This document shows, piece by piece, positions 17,110 through 26,542 of a DNA stretch of 64,000 nt. Positions within the stretch are counted from its first letter, which is position 1, and each line of letters opens with the position of its first letter. The translations under genes were made by a program, and so were the position numbers. Source of the stretch: Cohaesibacter celericrescens (GTDB lineage: Bacteria; Pseudomonadota; Alphaproteobacteria; Rhizobiales; Cohaesibacteraceae); contig NZ_PKUQ01000052.1 of assembly GCF_002866925.1 (NCBI RefSeq), positions 1 through 64,000 on the forward strand, written 5' to 3'. Below the pieces are notes generated by a model. The model saw nothing but the letters and a program-made list of their open reading frames with translations, had not been told where the DNA came from and did no database searches.

Positions 17110-17921
17110 TGAAAAAGAATAACTGGCTACGCGAGCAAATCGCTAGTGGCCGATGTGTCCGTTCCATTTGGTTGGAACTAGCCAGTCCTGCTGTGGCCGA
17201 AGCTGCGGTTTGGGCCGGCTGGGACTGTGTGATGATCGACAACGAACATGGGCCTGCAGGCTTGGAGACAACTGCCAACATGCTACGCGCCATTGAAGCT
17301 GCTGGTGGACATGCTCTCGTTCGTGCGCCTTGGAATGACCAAGTGTATCTCAAACGTTTGATGGAAATCGGCGCAAAATCAATCATGGTGCCGATGATTT
17401 GCGACAAGGAAGCCGCTGAGGCCGCTGTCGCGGCGACACATTACCCACCCAAAGGCACGCGCGGCTACGCAGCGCCTGTTGGCCGCGCCTCACACTACGG
17501 CACGAACACCGACTACCTGCATAGCTCGAATGACGAATTGTTCCTCATCGCTCAAATCGAGCATAAAGATGCCATCCCCAACATTGAAGAGATCGCTGCT
17601 GTCGATGGCATTGATATGCTTTTCATCGGCCCAAACGACCTGGCTGGTACAATTGGTCTGTTGGAGCAATTGGGCGAAGACGCCGCAGAAGAGCTTTCCG
17701 CCACAGCTGAAGCGCGGATTACAGCAACGGGCAAACTGATGGGTACGGTTGGTCGGCCCCGTTGGACCTTTGGTGAATTGAAAGACCGAGGCCATTCATT
17801 GTTGATCGGCCCGGGTGACATTGGGCTCTTTATGAGTGCGGCTCAGGCCGCTGCCAGGGATATGGATAAAGAAACTGGACAGACGGCACCTAAGCCTGTT
17901 CCCTCGTCTAACCATTACTAA
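17109..17921 (+). CDS. HpcH/HpaI-family class II aldolase
   Basis: Metal-dependent 2-keto-3-deoxy acid aldolase, 270 aa. Family motifs: LELASPAVAEAAVWAGWDCVMIDNEHGP (catalytic His), ALVRAPWND (Arg), GAKSIMVPMI, LIAQIEH (metal-ligand Glu) and DMLFIGPNDLAGTIG (metal-ligand Asp). It is cotranscribed with the TTT transporter through a TAATG overlap. Relatives cleave 4-hydroxy-2-oxoheptanedioate, 2-keto-3-deoxy-L-rhamnonate or related acids; the exact substrate cannot be read from the sequence. The 20-residue C-terminal tail (DKETGQTAPKPVPSSNHY) is extra. It is clearly different from the HpaI copy at 48.5 kb. Confidence 0.88.
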   Translation: MKKNNWLREQIASGRCVRSIWLELASPAVAEAAVWAGWDCVMIDNEHGPAGLETTANMLRAIEAAGGHALVRAPWNDQVYLKRLMEIGAKSIMVPMICDKEAAEAAVAATHYPPKGTRGYAAPVGRASHYGTNTDYLHSSNDELFLIAQIEHKDAIPNIEEIAAVDGIDMLFIGPNDLAGTIGLLEQLGEDAAEELSATAEARITATGKLMGTVGRPRWTFGELKDRGHSLLIGPGDIGLFMSAAQAAARDMDKETGQTAPKPVPSSNHY

Positions 17922-17949
17922 ATTCTGGGTCTTTGCACTCTACAATCGC

Positions 17950-17977
17950 GAATGTCCGAACAATAATTCGGGCATTC
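17950..17977 (+). terminator. Hairpin after the aldolase gene
   Basis: GAATGTCCGAA (17950-17960) pairs with TTCGGGCATTC (17967-17977) with one G-U pair around a CAATAA loop. It lies between two convergent genes and probably ends transcription, though a T run is missing. Confidence 0.5.
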
Positions 17978-18075
17978 TGACTCATCTGATATGCGTAACA
18001 TCGTGTTGAACCCTACAAAACCGAAACAATCGCATCCTACTTAATGTCATGATCCCGTATCGTCTGTGATCCTGA

Positions 18076-21000
18076 TTACAAGCTGTCACGAGGGGCATCA
18101 CTGGCTCCCATTTCAACTTCCGCTAAAATACTATCGAGAACCATCACGATCATGTCGACATCGGCCGATTCAATCGTGAGGGGAGGGCGGATTTTCAAGA
18201 TATTATCCTTGGGCCCCTCGCTTCCGATCAGAATACGGTGATCGCGCATACGGTTCTTAATATATGAGCAAATCTCGGTTGCTTCGGATCCGTCTGAATG
18301 GATCAGCTCTAGTCCAACAAACAATCCCATACCACGCACGTCGCCTACGCAGCGGTATTTTGCCTCCAGTGTTTGGAGCTCCGCGATCAGCTGTGTACCC
18401 ATGAGGCGTGCATTGTCCTGAAGCCCCTCGTCATCCACAATGTCCAACACTGCCTTGCCAATCCGGCAGGACAGGGTAGAGCCGCCAAAGGTGGAGAAAA
18501 ACTCGATACCGTTGTCAAAACTCTCGGCAATTGCCTTGGATGTTACGACGACGCCCAACGGATGGCCATTGCCAATGGGCTTGCCCAAGACCACGATGTC
18601 AGGCACCGCGCCCTGATGTTCAAAGCCGAAGTAATATTCACCAAGGCGCCCCAAGCCGGTCTGGACCTCGTCGGCGATGCAAACACCGCCAGCAGCGCGG
18701 ATCTTTTGATACACCGCAGCGAGGTAGCCCTGAGGCGGTATAATCTGGCCGCCGACTGAAGGAAAGGTCTCAGCAATGAACCCCGCAAGCCCATGGCCTC
18801 TTCCTTTCAATGCAGAAATAGCGGGGTCTATGAGATCAGCAAATTTTTGCGCCCGCTCTGGGTCATCCCGGCGGAAAGCCCCTCGATAGTCATCGGCCAC
18901 GTCAACAAGCTCGACCCAATCGGCTTTGCCTACACCACCGGGTTTGTTGAACTTATAGGCAGAAATGGCGACCGCTCCGGTGCTGTTGCCATGATACCCA
19001 TGATCGGGGGTGACCATGCCTTTTGCACCGGTATGAGCGCGAGCCAAACGCAACGCCAATTCATTTGCCTCGGTACCGGAATTGACAAAATAGCAGACTT
19101 GAAAAGTCTCAGGCAACTTCGATCGTATTTTGTCAGCAAAAGCCGTTTGTGCCGGATGCAAATAACGCGTATTTGAGTTTATGCGTTTGAGTTGATCCGC
19201 CGCCACGGCCTGTATCCGTGGGTGTGCGTGGCCCACATGGGGCACGTTGTTGTATGCATCCAGATAGGGACGGCCCCATTCATCGAACAGGTGATGCTTC
19301 CAGCCCCGAACCAACATGATCGGGTCTGTATAGGTCAGACTGAGATTGCCACCAAAATGCGCACGTCTTTTGTCCAAAATCTCACCCTTGTCGGTGGGAT
19401 AATAGCGCACTTTATCGTCGGGCAGATTAAGCAACGCCGCCGGGTTCGGACAAACCGCCCGCCACAAATACATTTCATCCGGATCACCGACGCCGGGCCA
19501 GTCGGCCTCTATCCCTTGCGTGGTTAGAGCGAGTTGGAAATGGACATGTGGCGCCCAGCCTCCATTCATGGTCGGATCGCCCAATCGGCAGAATTTTTCA
19601 CCCTTTTTGACTACATCGCCGGGTTTTAGACGATCGAGAAACTCGGGATCAAGGTGGCCATAAAGTGTGTAGAACGGATCGCCCTGCGGCGTTTGATGCC
19701 GCAGAATGATGACACCACCATAATCGAGATGGGTGTCGCGATTTTCGGCGACAAAGACCACCCCTTGTAGAGGAGCATACATCGGTGTTCCCGCCGGGGC
19801 AAAAGCATCGACAGCCAAATGGACCGTTCGCCGATCACTGGCTTTCCAAGGCCCCTTGCGGAAAGCCTTATCGGTATAGATCAGCCTTGGTTCATGATAA
19901 TACCCCAGCCAGATCCGGCCATTATCCTCAAACTCTTCCCCCACACGGGCGGCTTCCTCCAAAGGCATATGCAAAGGATTTTGCGGCCATGTCGAGCTTT
20001 CCACCGATAGGGACCCCATTGGTGTATCTCTCAAATCCTCTCCCATCAGCGGCGCAAAACTGCCGCGTTCTGTCTCCAACCAGCGCATAATACGATCCGC
20101 GCCGTCGACAACGGGCAAGGCGCAAGCGGTACGAAGGCGAGCAGAGAGAAGCCCGCCATGAAGATCATGACTTTCTAGAAAATCCCATGCGGGTGCCTGA
20201 GATATGGTCACATACGGGTCGGCGGGGTTCTCGGTCGCCATCATGGTTGAGTTCACCACACTAACCGCAAGGCGTGCCCGTAGGAGTGGCCAGAGCAAGT
20301 CGATCTCTTGGGCCGTCAGCGGGTAAACCGTCTGATAACCGGCCACCAAGGCTGCCAGTGCAATCTCCGGGGTGGGATGGTCCAGAACCAAATAGGCCGC
20401 GGCTATAGCAAGATCACAGATTCTTGGTGCAGAGCACATATCGCCAAAGTCGATCAAGCCGGACACCGTCGGCGCGCCGAGTTTGCCAGTTATGAGAATA
20501 TTATAGTCATTGGCGTCGTTGTGAATCGCCTGCTTGGGCAGCGCATCCAAAGCCGGTTTGATCACCTCGAACTCAGTGTGGATCCGGTCCAGAAGAGCCT
20601 TACGAACAGGATCACTAATACAGTCGAGCTCCGCGGCGAACCACCCCGCTTGCATCAAGTTCCATTTAAAATCCCGATCCAACTGCGGGTGTTGAAAATC
20701 CTTCAGCGCCTTGGCTGCACGGCCAAGGACCTGCCCCACCTCATAGATCAGCGCGGCGGATTTGGGAGCGGAGAGGGCGTAGCATTTGCCAGGCAGCTCT
20801 TCAATGACCCAAACCAGACGCTCGACGCCAGTTGCATCGGCTAAACGAAGAAACTTTGCGCCTGATGCGGCAGCAATGACTCTGGGGCTAGGCAGGGTTG
20901 GATCGGCCGCGTGGATGTGATCCATCGCTTGAATCTGCAGTGCAACCAGCCACTCTTCGCAATCGGGACGCATGACTTTGACGACATAACCGACCCCGTT

Positions 21001-21102
21001 GCCGGACCCTGCCAGAAAATTGAGGTCATACTCCCCATCCAAGCGGCGCAACTGTGCGGTGATGCCCCAATTGGCTTGTAAAGCCAGTGCCCAGTGATCC
21101 AT
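18076..21102 (-). CDS. Kinase (APH) - M23 peptidase - class III aminotransferase fusion
   Basis: A 1008-aa three-part protein. Residues about 1-335 are an APH/homoserine-kinase-II-like kinase with HNDANDYN (194-201) and DFGD (218-221). Residues about 425-560 are an M23/LytM-type peptidase with H428, D432 and PHVHF (HxH at 519-521). Residues about 585-1000 are a PLP class III aminotransferase with NSGTEANELALR, ADEVQTGLGR and GKPIGNG (Lys841 as PLP lysine). The nearest described relatives are the hydroxylysine-kinase and ethanolamine-phosphate/phosphohydroxylysine phospho-lyase families, so a kinase feeding a lyase is plausible. No signal peptide is visible, so the M23 part would sit in the cytoplasm, which is odd. 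Start chosen at MDHWALALQ; an upstream in-frame ATG at 21183 is less likely. Confidence 0.9.
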   Translation of the reverse strand: MDHWALALQANWGITAQLRRLDGEYDLNFLAGSGNGVGYVVKVMRPDCEEWLVALQIQAMDHIHAADPTLPSPRVIAAASGAKFLRLADATGVERLVWVIEELPGKCYALSAPKSAALIYEVGQVLGRAAKALKDFQHPQLDRDFKWNLMQAGWFAAELDCISDPVRKALLDRIHTEFEVIKPALDALPKQAIHNDANDYNILITGKLGAPTVSGLIDFGDMCSAPRICDLAIAAAYLVLDHPTPEIALAALVAGYQTVYPLTAQEIDLLWPLLRARLAVSVVNSTMMATENPADPYVTISQAPAWDFLESHDLHGGLLSARLRTACALPVVDGADRIMRWLETERGSFAPLMGEDLRDTPMGSLSVESSTWPQNPLHMPLEEAARVGEEFEDNGRIWLGYYHEPRLIYTDKAFRKGPWKASDRRTVHLAVDAFAPAGTPMYAPLQGVVFVAENRDTHLDYGGVIILRHQTPQGDPFYTLYGHLDPEFLDRLKPGDVVKKGEKFCRLGDPTMNGGWAPHVHFQLALTTQGIEADWPGVGDPDEMYLWRAVCPNPAALLNLPDDKVRYYPTDKGEILDKRRAHFGGNLSLTYTDPIMLVRGWKHHLFDEWGRPYLDAYNNVPHVGHAHPRIQAVAADQLKRINSNTRYLHPAQTAFADKIRSKLPETFQVCYFVNSGTEANELALRLARAHTGAKGMVTPDHGYHGNSTGAVAISAYKFNKPGGVGKADWVELVDVADDYRGAFRRDDPERAQKFADLIDPAISALKGRGHGLAGFIAETFPSVGGQIIPPQGYLAAVYQKIRAAGGVCIADEVQTGLGRLGEYYFGFEHQGAVPDIVVLGKPIGNGHPLGVVVTSKAIAESFDNGIEFFSTFGGSTLSCRIGKAVLDIVDDEGLQDNARLMGTQLIAELQTLEAKYRCVGDVRGMGLFVGLELIHSDGSEATEICSYIKNRMRDHRILIGSEGPKDNILKIRPPLTIESADVDMIVMVLDSILAEVEMGASDAPRDSL

Positions 21103-21302
21103 GTGCTGCCCCCAAATTGTCAAGAAAGTATATTCAAACCAAACTCGTAGGACCGTTATTCCGCATATATGCTCGCACTTCAAGATGGGCCAATCAGAAT
21201 GCTGAAGTTACCTGTGGCACATTGCGCAACAATATCGATCGCCGTCAGCGAGAATCCTATTACGGCTCTGCATAACGACCTTGTTGCGGCCTATCTGGAA
21301 TA

Positions 21303-21881
21303 TCATTTGGAATCGTGATGCGATAATTCTTGTTTTTGTCGATAGCCTTCCGCGTCACCATATTCAAGAAACTCAGGATAATGGCGATGCACACCGGGCA
21401 TGCGCTTTGCGTGTTTGATCGGGCACCAGTATTTTTCAGTCTGTGCAGCAACCTCAACGGCATAGGCCAACAATCCATTGCCATATGAACAATACATGCA
21501 ATTGAGTTTCTCTAACCCATTGAGGTAGGAAAGATATTTGCGATCAAACGCAATATAGTCCGCTCTTTTAACGGCCTTAATGCGATAAATTGGGAAACAA
21601 GTCACCTGATAGAGCGTCAGAAAAAGGTCTAGCAAAATAAAAGGGACCAAACCCGAATAGATGATAGGTGCCGTCAAAACAACCAAAGGGCGAGCACCGG
21701 CTATGTAAAGCACAAGCTTTTGCTTTAATGCTTTATGCTGCCGTTCAATATCGCGCGCAAACCCGATCTTGCGCTGTTCCATGTTATAGCTGAACAGTTT
21801 TCGACGGCTCTCGAGTTCCTGTTCCAAGTCAGCCTCCAATTCACGTATCCTCTCTGCGAGAGCAACAACTCTATCCCTCAT
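21303..21881 (-). CDS. Uncharacterised membrane protein cotranscribed with ftsH
   Basis: 192 aa; I do not recognise a named family. Residues 1-55 are charged and helical, probably coiled coil (ALAERIRELEADLEQELESRRKLF). One long hydrophobic region follows at about 57-97, probably two membrane passes (VLYIAGARPLVVLTAPIIYSGLVPFILLDLFLTLYQV). The C-terminal part has a CMYCSYGNGLLAYAVEVAAQTEKYWCPIKHAKR block; three Cys and a His there could bind a metal. AGGAG precedes the ATG, which lies 12 nt after the ftsH stop. The pairing suggests a membrane adaptor or substrate of this FtsH. Confidence 0.75.
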   Translation of the reverse strand: MRDRVVALAERIRELEADLEQELESRRKLFSYNMEQRKIGFARDIERQHKALKQKLVLYIAGARPLVVLTAPIIYSGLVPFILLDLFLTLYQVTCFPIYRIKAVKRADYIAFDRKYLSYLNGLEKLNCMYCSYGNGLLAYAVEVAAQTEKYWCPIKHAKRMPGVHRHYPEFLEYGDAEGYRQKQELSHHDSK

Positions 21882-21892
21882 CAGCTTGTCTC

Positions 21893-23755
21893 CTACGTAG
21901 CTCTGTCTTGGTGTGCCTCAAGCCGCCGATTGGTCTCAGTAGCCTCTGGTTTATTGTTGCCTCGTGATATAGGGGGGAAATCTACCGGCGTAATGGTTTC
22001 CTTCTCTAACAAGAGGGCGGCACCCGCCTTCAGATCGGATAAATGCGCGGATAAAATTGTCTTGGCCTTCTGATAGGACTCTTCAATCAGTTGGCGTACG
22101 GCCAGATCGACCTCGCGGGCCGTCTCTTCTGAATAGTCCTTGGCCGCCATGCCAAAGACCTGCTGTTCCATAAACTTGCCGTGTTTATCCTCCAAAACAG
22201 ATTGACCTAATTTTGCAACCATTCCGAACCGCGTGACGCATTCCCTGGCGATATCCGTTGCTTTGGCCAAATCGTCGGTCGCACCGGTTGAAACCTCTTC
22301 AAACACCAATTCCTCGGCAGCCCTTCCCGCCATCAGAACGATCATGCGATCTTTTAACTCACAGAATGTAATCAAAAAGCGGTCTTCGGTCGGCCGTTGC
22401 ATTGTATAGCCGAGAGCCCCAATCGAACGCGGAATGATTGATACTTTATGCACCGGATCAGAGTGGACAACATTCGCGGCAGCTAGTGCGTGGCCCATTT
22501 CGTGATGCGCAACGCGGGTCCTTTCTGCAAGTCCCAGCACTCTGGATTTGCGCTCTACACCAGCCACGATACGTTCCACTGCCGCTGTCAAATCCGCCAT
22601 GGTCACCTGATCCCCATCCCGTCGGGTAGCCACGATAGCGGCCTCATTCACAAGATTGGCAAGATCTGCCCCGGTGAAACCCGGCGTAATCGCGGCGACC
22701 TGATCCAGATCGACGTCGTCCGAGAGGGTCACACCCTTGGCATGTACTTTAAGAATGGCCATGCGGCCTTTGCGCTCGGGCCGATCCACCACAATCTGCC
22801 GATCAAACCGGCCCGCACGCATAAGAGCAGCATCCAGTATTTCCGGCCGGTTTGTTGCCGCCAAAAGAACAATACCCACCCTTGGATCAAAGCCATCAAG
22901 TTCAGAAAGGAGTTGGTTCAGTGTCTGCTCCTTTTCGTCTCCGCCGCCATAGCCAGCCGATGCGGACCGAGCACGCCCAAGTGCATCCAATTCATCGATA
23001 AAGATAATGCAGGGTGCCGCCTTACGCGCCTGTTCAAACAGGTCACGCACACGCGCTGCACCAACCCCGACAAACATCTCGACAAATTCCGAGCCAGAAA
23101 TCGAAAAAAATGGCACTCCGGCCTCCCCAGCCACCGCACGCGCCAACAATGTTTTGCCCGTTCCGGGAGGACCAACCAGAAGAATGCCCTTTGGAATATG
23201 AGCACCCAAACGCCCATATTTTTCCTTATCCCTGAGGAAGGAAACAATCTCCTGTAATTCCGCTTTTGCCTCATCCACACCTGCAACATCCTTGAAAGAA
23301 ACTCCGGTTTTCGTTTCCAGATAAACCTTCGCTTTGGACTTGCCTATGTTCACAAGATTGCCATACCCCTGCCCACCCGAAACACGGCGAATCAAAAACA
23401 TCCAGAGAGCAAAGAATATTAAAAGAGGAGCAACCCAAGAGAAAAGCGTGGTCAGCCAGTTCTGATCTGAGGCTCCGGTGAATGAAACATCATACTTTTC
23501 CAATTCGGTCGCAAGATTGGGATCGATGCGATTGGCAACAAAATAGCTTTTGCCATTCTCCGGATCTTTGAACACCCCGCGGATTTTACTTTCAGTGATC
23601 GTTAATTCCGAAATCTGGCCCATTTTTAGATAGGACAGAAACTCGCTATATTGTAGGGACACCACACTGCGATTACCGATCCATATTTGCAGGGCGACCA
23701 ACAGCACACCAGCGACCATCCAAAAGGTCCAATTGAATTGTTTTTGTCTGTCCAT
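21893..23755 (-). CDS. ftsH: FtsH-type membrane ATP-dependent zinc metalloprotease
   Basis: Membrane-anchored AAA+ protease, 620 aa. Two membrane segments near residues 12-26 and 107-123 bracket the periplasmic domain. The AAA module has Walker A GPPGTGKT (about 195-202), [12 protein letters not shown], the pore loop [17 protein letters not shown] and the second region of homology [22 protein letters not shown]. The zinc site is HHEMGHALA. The C-terminus is short, without the usual acidic tail. Start chosen at 23755 because GGAG lies 7 nt upstream; an ATG at 23773 has none. An FNR-type box at 23840-23853 suggests low-oxygen induction. As a plasmid copy it is probably additional to the chromosomal ftsH. 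Confidence 0.95.
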   Translation of the reverse strand: MDRQKQFNWTFWMVAGVLLVALQIWIGNRSVVSLQYSEFLSYLKMGQISELTITESKIRGVFKDPENGKSYFVANRIDPNLATELEKYDVSFTGASDQNWLTTLFSWVAPLLIFFALWMFLIRRVSGGQGYGNLVNIGKSKAKVYLETKTGVSFKDVAGVDEAKAELQEIVSFLRDKEKYGRLGAHIPKGILLVGPPGTGKTLLARAVAGEAGVPFFSISGSEFVEMFVGVGAARVRDLFEQARKAAPCIIFIDELDALGRARSASAGYGGGDEKEQTLNQLLSELDGFDPRVGIVLLAATNRPEILDAALMRAGRFDRQIVVDRPERKGRMAILKVHAKGVTLSDDVDLDQVAAITPGFTGADLANLVNEAAIVATRRDGDQVTMADLTAAVERIVAGVERKSRVLGLAERTRVAHHEMGHALAAANVVHSDPVHKVSIIPRSIGALGYTMQRPTEDRFLITFCELKDRMIVLMAGRAAEELVFEEVSTGATDDLAKATDIARECVTRFGMVAKLGQSVLEDKHGKFMEQQVFGMAAKDYSEETAREVDLAVRQLIEESYQKAKTILSAHLSDLKAGAALLLEKETITPVDFPPISRGNNKPEATETNRRLEAHQDRAT

Positions 23756-23839
23756 CGTCAGGCTCCGGCTCATGTTCGAGTGGCGTGGTTTTCCTTACTG
23801 GATCCCCAAAACAAACTAACTGTAAAAACCCCCATCCAA

Positions 23840-23853
23840 TTGACGCGCATCAA
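23840..23853. promoter_or_regulatory. FNR/FixK-type box upstream of ftsH
   Basis: TTGACGCGCATCAA matches TTGA-N6-TCAA. It lies 85 bp upstream of the ftsH ATG on the minus strand, a usual distance for an activating CRP/FNR-family site. Confidence 0.7.
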
Positions 23854-23924
23854 TATGCTAACGCAGCTCGCTGAAGGGCCAGAGCTTGGTGACTCTCTCG
23901 CGATTTGCGTCCCTGAATTGCAAA

Positions 23925-23938
23925 TTGATATTCGTCAA
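23925..23938. promoter_or_regulatory. FNR/FixK-type box upstream of the E1/E2 operon
   Basis: TTGATATTCGTCAA matches TTGA-N6-TCAA. If the site is centred at -41.5 on the plus strand, a TAAATT hexamer at 23960-23965 falls where the -10 element should be. The leader to the first ATG at 24197 would then be over 200 nt, so the site might instead act on ftsH together with the box at 23840. Confidence 0.62.
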
Positions 23939-24196
23939 TCATGAAGCCCCAGCGATGCCTAAATTCTCCTCAGGACCTCCGCTGATAACAGGAATATGGA
24001 GGATCTCTTTGAAAGCGCGAGGGAGTATCACGCCAGACTTGGAGAGTTGGTCGATGATATTCTTGGTCCAGTAAACCTATTTGGTGAACTTGCCCGGAAG
24101 ACATGGCAACGCGTTGTTTTGATATTTCAGCTTCAAAGGCTGCGGTCATTCAATCATTCCAGATTTCTAAATATCTGCAATCAAAGGAAAATTGAC

Positions 24197-25165
24197 ATGA
24201 AAATTGATAAGGTAACATTGCTTGAGGGATACCGTAAAATGCAGACAATCCGCGAATTTGAGGAACGTGTGCACAAGGAATTCATGACTGGTCAAATCCC
24301 TGGATTTGTCCATCTATATGCAGGTGAAGAAGCGTCTGCCGCCGCCATTATCCAGCAACTTGGAGACAATGACACGGTTGCAAGCACCCACCGTGGGCAT
24401 GGCCATTCAATTGCCAAAGGCTGTGATGTCAAAGCCATGATGTTGGAAATTTTTGGTCGTGGAGATGGACTGTGTGGTGGCAAGGGCGGGTCAATGCACA
24501 TCGCCGATATGGACGTAGGAATGCTGGGAGCGAACGGCATTGTTGGCGCAGGCTCCCCTTTGGCATGTGGTGCTGCGCTTTCAGCCAAAGCACTCAAAAC
24601 GGGCGGACTTTCAACCGTGTTCTTCGGGGATGGCGCTTTCAACCAAGGCACAACGGCTGAATCGATGAATTTTGCCCGCGTTTACGATCTTCCGGTTCTG
24701 TTTGTACTAGAAGACAATGGTTATGCGGAATCGACTTCCAGCTCTTGGTCTATTGGTGGTCATAATCCGGTACGGCGCGCAGAAGGTTTTGGTATTCCCG
24801 GTACTCGCATAGATGGCCATGATTATTTTGCCGTCTACCGCGCTGCTGAAGAAGCCATCGCAGCCATCCGCAACAATGAAGGGCCGCGCTTTATCCATAT
24901 CGAATTCACCCGATATTACGGCCACTTCGAAGGGGATGCCTCATCCTACAAACCACCCCATGAAGTCAGAGACGAGCGCCGCTATCTTGATGCCCTGAAA
25001 TTCTTCCGCGCTCGGACGACGGGTGGTGGAATGCTGAAACTCGAAGAACTCGACGCCATTGATGCCGAGATCAAAACATTGATCGACGAAGCTGTTACCG
25101 AGGCAAAAGCCGCATCGGTACCCGATCTTTCAACACTCACGACAGACGTTTATCTGTCCTACTGA
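24197..25165 (+). CDS. Acetoin/pyruvate dehydrogenase E1 alpha subunit
   Basis: Thiamine diphosphate-dependent E1 alpha of a 2-oxoacid dehydrogenase complex, 322 aa. The start at 24197 gives the typical LLEGYRKMQTIREFEERV N-terminus; the frame extends upstream but that part reads as non-coding. Motifs: GFVHLYAGEEASAAA, STHRGHGHSIAKG, GKGGSMHIADMDVGMLGANGIVGAG, and the ThDP motif GDGAFNQGTTAESMNFARVYDLPVLFVLEDNGYAES. The length and the ungapped HxxxxGHxxAKG pattern resemble AcoA as much as PdhA. It heads an operon with E1 beta, a lipoyl protein and an E2 core, but no E3. Confidence 0.93.
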   Translation: MKIDKVTLLEGYRKMQTIREFEERVHKEFMTGQIPGFVHLYAGEEASAAAIIQQLGDNDTVASTHRGHGHSIAKGCDVKAMMLEIFGRGDGLCGGKGGSMHIADMDVGMLGANGIVGAGSPLACGAALSAKALKTGGLSTVFFGDGAFNQGTTAESMNFARVYDLPVLFVLEDNGYAESTSSSWSIGGHNPVRRAEGFGIPGTRIDGHDYFAVYRAAEEAIAAIRNNEGPRFIHIEFTRYYGHFEGDASSYKPPHEVRDERRYLDALKFFRARTTGGGMLKLEELDAIDAEIKTLIDEAVTEAKAASVPDLSTLTTDVYLSY

Positions 25166-25188
25166 TCTCGGAAATTTGGAGAATTATT

Positions 25189-26199
25189 ATGTCTGTAAAA
25201 ACTTTCCGCGAAGCCTTGAACGAAGCCATGCGCGATGAAATGCGCCGCGATCCTAAAGTCATCCTTCTGGGCGAAGATATTTCCGGCGGCATGGGGTCAG
25301 GCGGTGAACAGGATGCTTGGGGCGGCGTGCTCGGAGCAACCAAAGGTTTGATGCCAGAATTCGGTCGTGAACGTGTCTATGATACGCCGATCACCGAGAG
25401 TGCTTTTATCGGGGCCGCCGCAGGGGCTGCCCTGACAGGACTGCGCCCCGTGGCTCAATTGATGTTTATCGACTTCTTTGGTGTCTGTGGTGATCAGATC
25501 ATGAACCAGATGGCAAAGTTTCGGTATATGTTCGGCGGCAAGGCGACGACACCTGTTGTGGTGCGCACTCTATATGGTGCCGGGTTTGGTGGTGCCAGCC
25601 AGCATAGCCAATGTTTGTATCCAATGTTGACTCATATTCCCGGCCTCAAAGTCGTTATCCCATCATCGCCTTATGAAGCAAAGGGCTTGCTGTCACAGGC
25701 GATCCGAGACGACGATCCCGTTGTCTTCTTTGAGCACAACACAATGTTTGAAGACAAAGGCGAAGTACCGGACGAGCCCTACACGATACCATTTGGTGTA
25801 GCCAATATTGAGCGTGAAGGCAAAGATGTCACTGTGGTCGCTATCGGCCGCATGGTTGGTTTTGCAAAAACCGCCGCAGACAAACTTGCCAAAGAGGGGA
25901 TCGAATGTACCGTGCTTGATCCGCGCACAACCTCTCCGCTGGATTCAGACGCCATTCTGGCATCCGTTAAAAAAACGGGACGATTGGTTGTTGTTGACGA
26001 AGCCTCGCCACGGTGTGGTATGGCGTCAGACATTTCAGCAATTGTTGCGGAACATGCCTTTGGTGCCCTCAAAGCACCGATCAAACGGGTGACACCACCA
26101 CATTGCCCCGTACCTTTCGCACCCAATCTGGAAAACGCCTATATTCCAGACGTTGAAGACATCAGTGCTGGGGTGCGTGCAGCAATGGAGGCAATTTGA
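25189..26199 (+). CDS. Acetoin/pyruvate dehydrogenase E1 beta subunit
   Basis: Transketolase-like E1 beta, 336 aa. Motifs: FREALNEAMRDEMRRDPKVILLGEDI, the glycine-rich GGMGSGGEQDAWGGVLGATKGL insert, RVYDTPITESAFIGAAAGAALTGLRPVAQLMFIDF, HSQCLYPMLTHIPGLKVVIPSSPYEAKGL, and the C-terminal VPFAPNLENAYIP. GGAG precedes the ATG by 9 nt. The stop overlaps the lipoyl-protein ATG (TGATG). The GGAWG-rich insert and VPSSPYDAKGL resemble AcoB; whether acetoin or pyruvate is the substrate cannot be told from sequence. Confidence 0.93.
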   Translation: MSVKTFREALNEAMRDEMRRDPKVILLGEDISGGMGSGGEQDAWGGVLGATKGLMPEFGRERVYDTPITESAFIGAAAGAALTGLRPVAQLMFIDFFGVCGDQIMNQMAKFRYMFGGKATTPVVVRTLYGAGFGGASQHSQCLYPMLTHIPGLKVVIPSSPYEAKGLLSQAIRDDDPVVFFEHNTMFEDKGEVPDEPYTIPFGVANIEREGKDVTVVAIGRMVGFAKTAADKLAKEGIECTVLDPRTTSPLDSDAILASVKKTGRLVVVDEASPRCGMASDISAIVAEHAFGALKAPIKRVTPPHCPVPFAPNLENAYIPDVEDISAGVRAAMEAI

Positions 26200-26510
26200 T
26201 GACAAGTCAGGCTATTATTCCCATCACCATGCCGAAATTTGGCATGACGATGCGAGAAGGCAAGGTTGCCGATTGGCAAGTTGAGGCTGGAGACGAGGTG
26301 GGAGAAGGTGACGAAATCGTCAGCATCGAAACCGAAAAAATCACCAATAGCTGTGAAGCACCGGCGGACGGCGTATTTCGCCGCCGCCTCGCCGACAGTG
26401 GAGACACGCTGCCGGTAGGGGCTTTGATCGGAGTGATAGCCACCAGCGAAACAACGGAGGCCGACATAGATGCTTTTGTTGCCAACTTCAAATCACAAGA
26501 GGAGGCCTGA
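26199..26510 (+). CDS. Stand-alone lipoyl-domain protein (E2 N-terminal part)
   Basis: 103 aa forming a single biotinyl/lipoyl domain: ITMPKFGMTMREGKVADWQVEAGDEVGEGDEIVSIETEKITNSCEAPADGVF. Lys47 in the ETEKI turn is the lipoylation site. In most organisms this domain is the N-terminus of E2; here it ends after about 20 linker residues and the catalytic core is encoded two genes further on. It is translationally coupled to E1 beta (TGATG). The convergent lipoate ligase gene at 27.7 kb could supply its cofactor. Confidence 0.93.
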   Translation: MTSQAIIPITMPKFGMTMREGKVADWQVEAGDEVGEGDEIVSIETEKITNSCEAPADGVFRRRLADSGDTLPVGALIGVIATSETTEADIDAFVANFKSQEEA

Positions 26511-26542
26511 TCGCTCAGGCGATTGGGCTTGGGAGAATAACA

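Larger units (their letters stand above)
23774..24196. other. Divergent control region, ftsH / E1 alpha
   Basis: About 440 bp between two divergent operons. It holds the two FNR-type boxes at 23840 and 23925, and a TAAATT -10-like hexamer at 23960. The plus-strand frame from 23996 that runs into E1 alpha has no family resemblance before 24197, so I treat it as leader. Confidence 0.55.

Noticed and set aside
20308..20844. 178-codon plus-strand frame inside the fusion gene
   Set aside because: Antisense to the kinase domain, which carries intact motifs; no independent evidence for coding.
23996..24196. 67-codon N-terminal extension of E1 alpha
   Set aside because: Family members start at the MKIDKVTLLEGYRKM region; the extension has no homology and would overlap the presumed leader and promoter.
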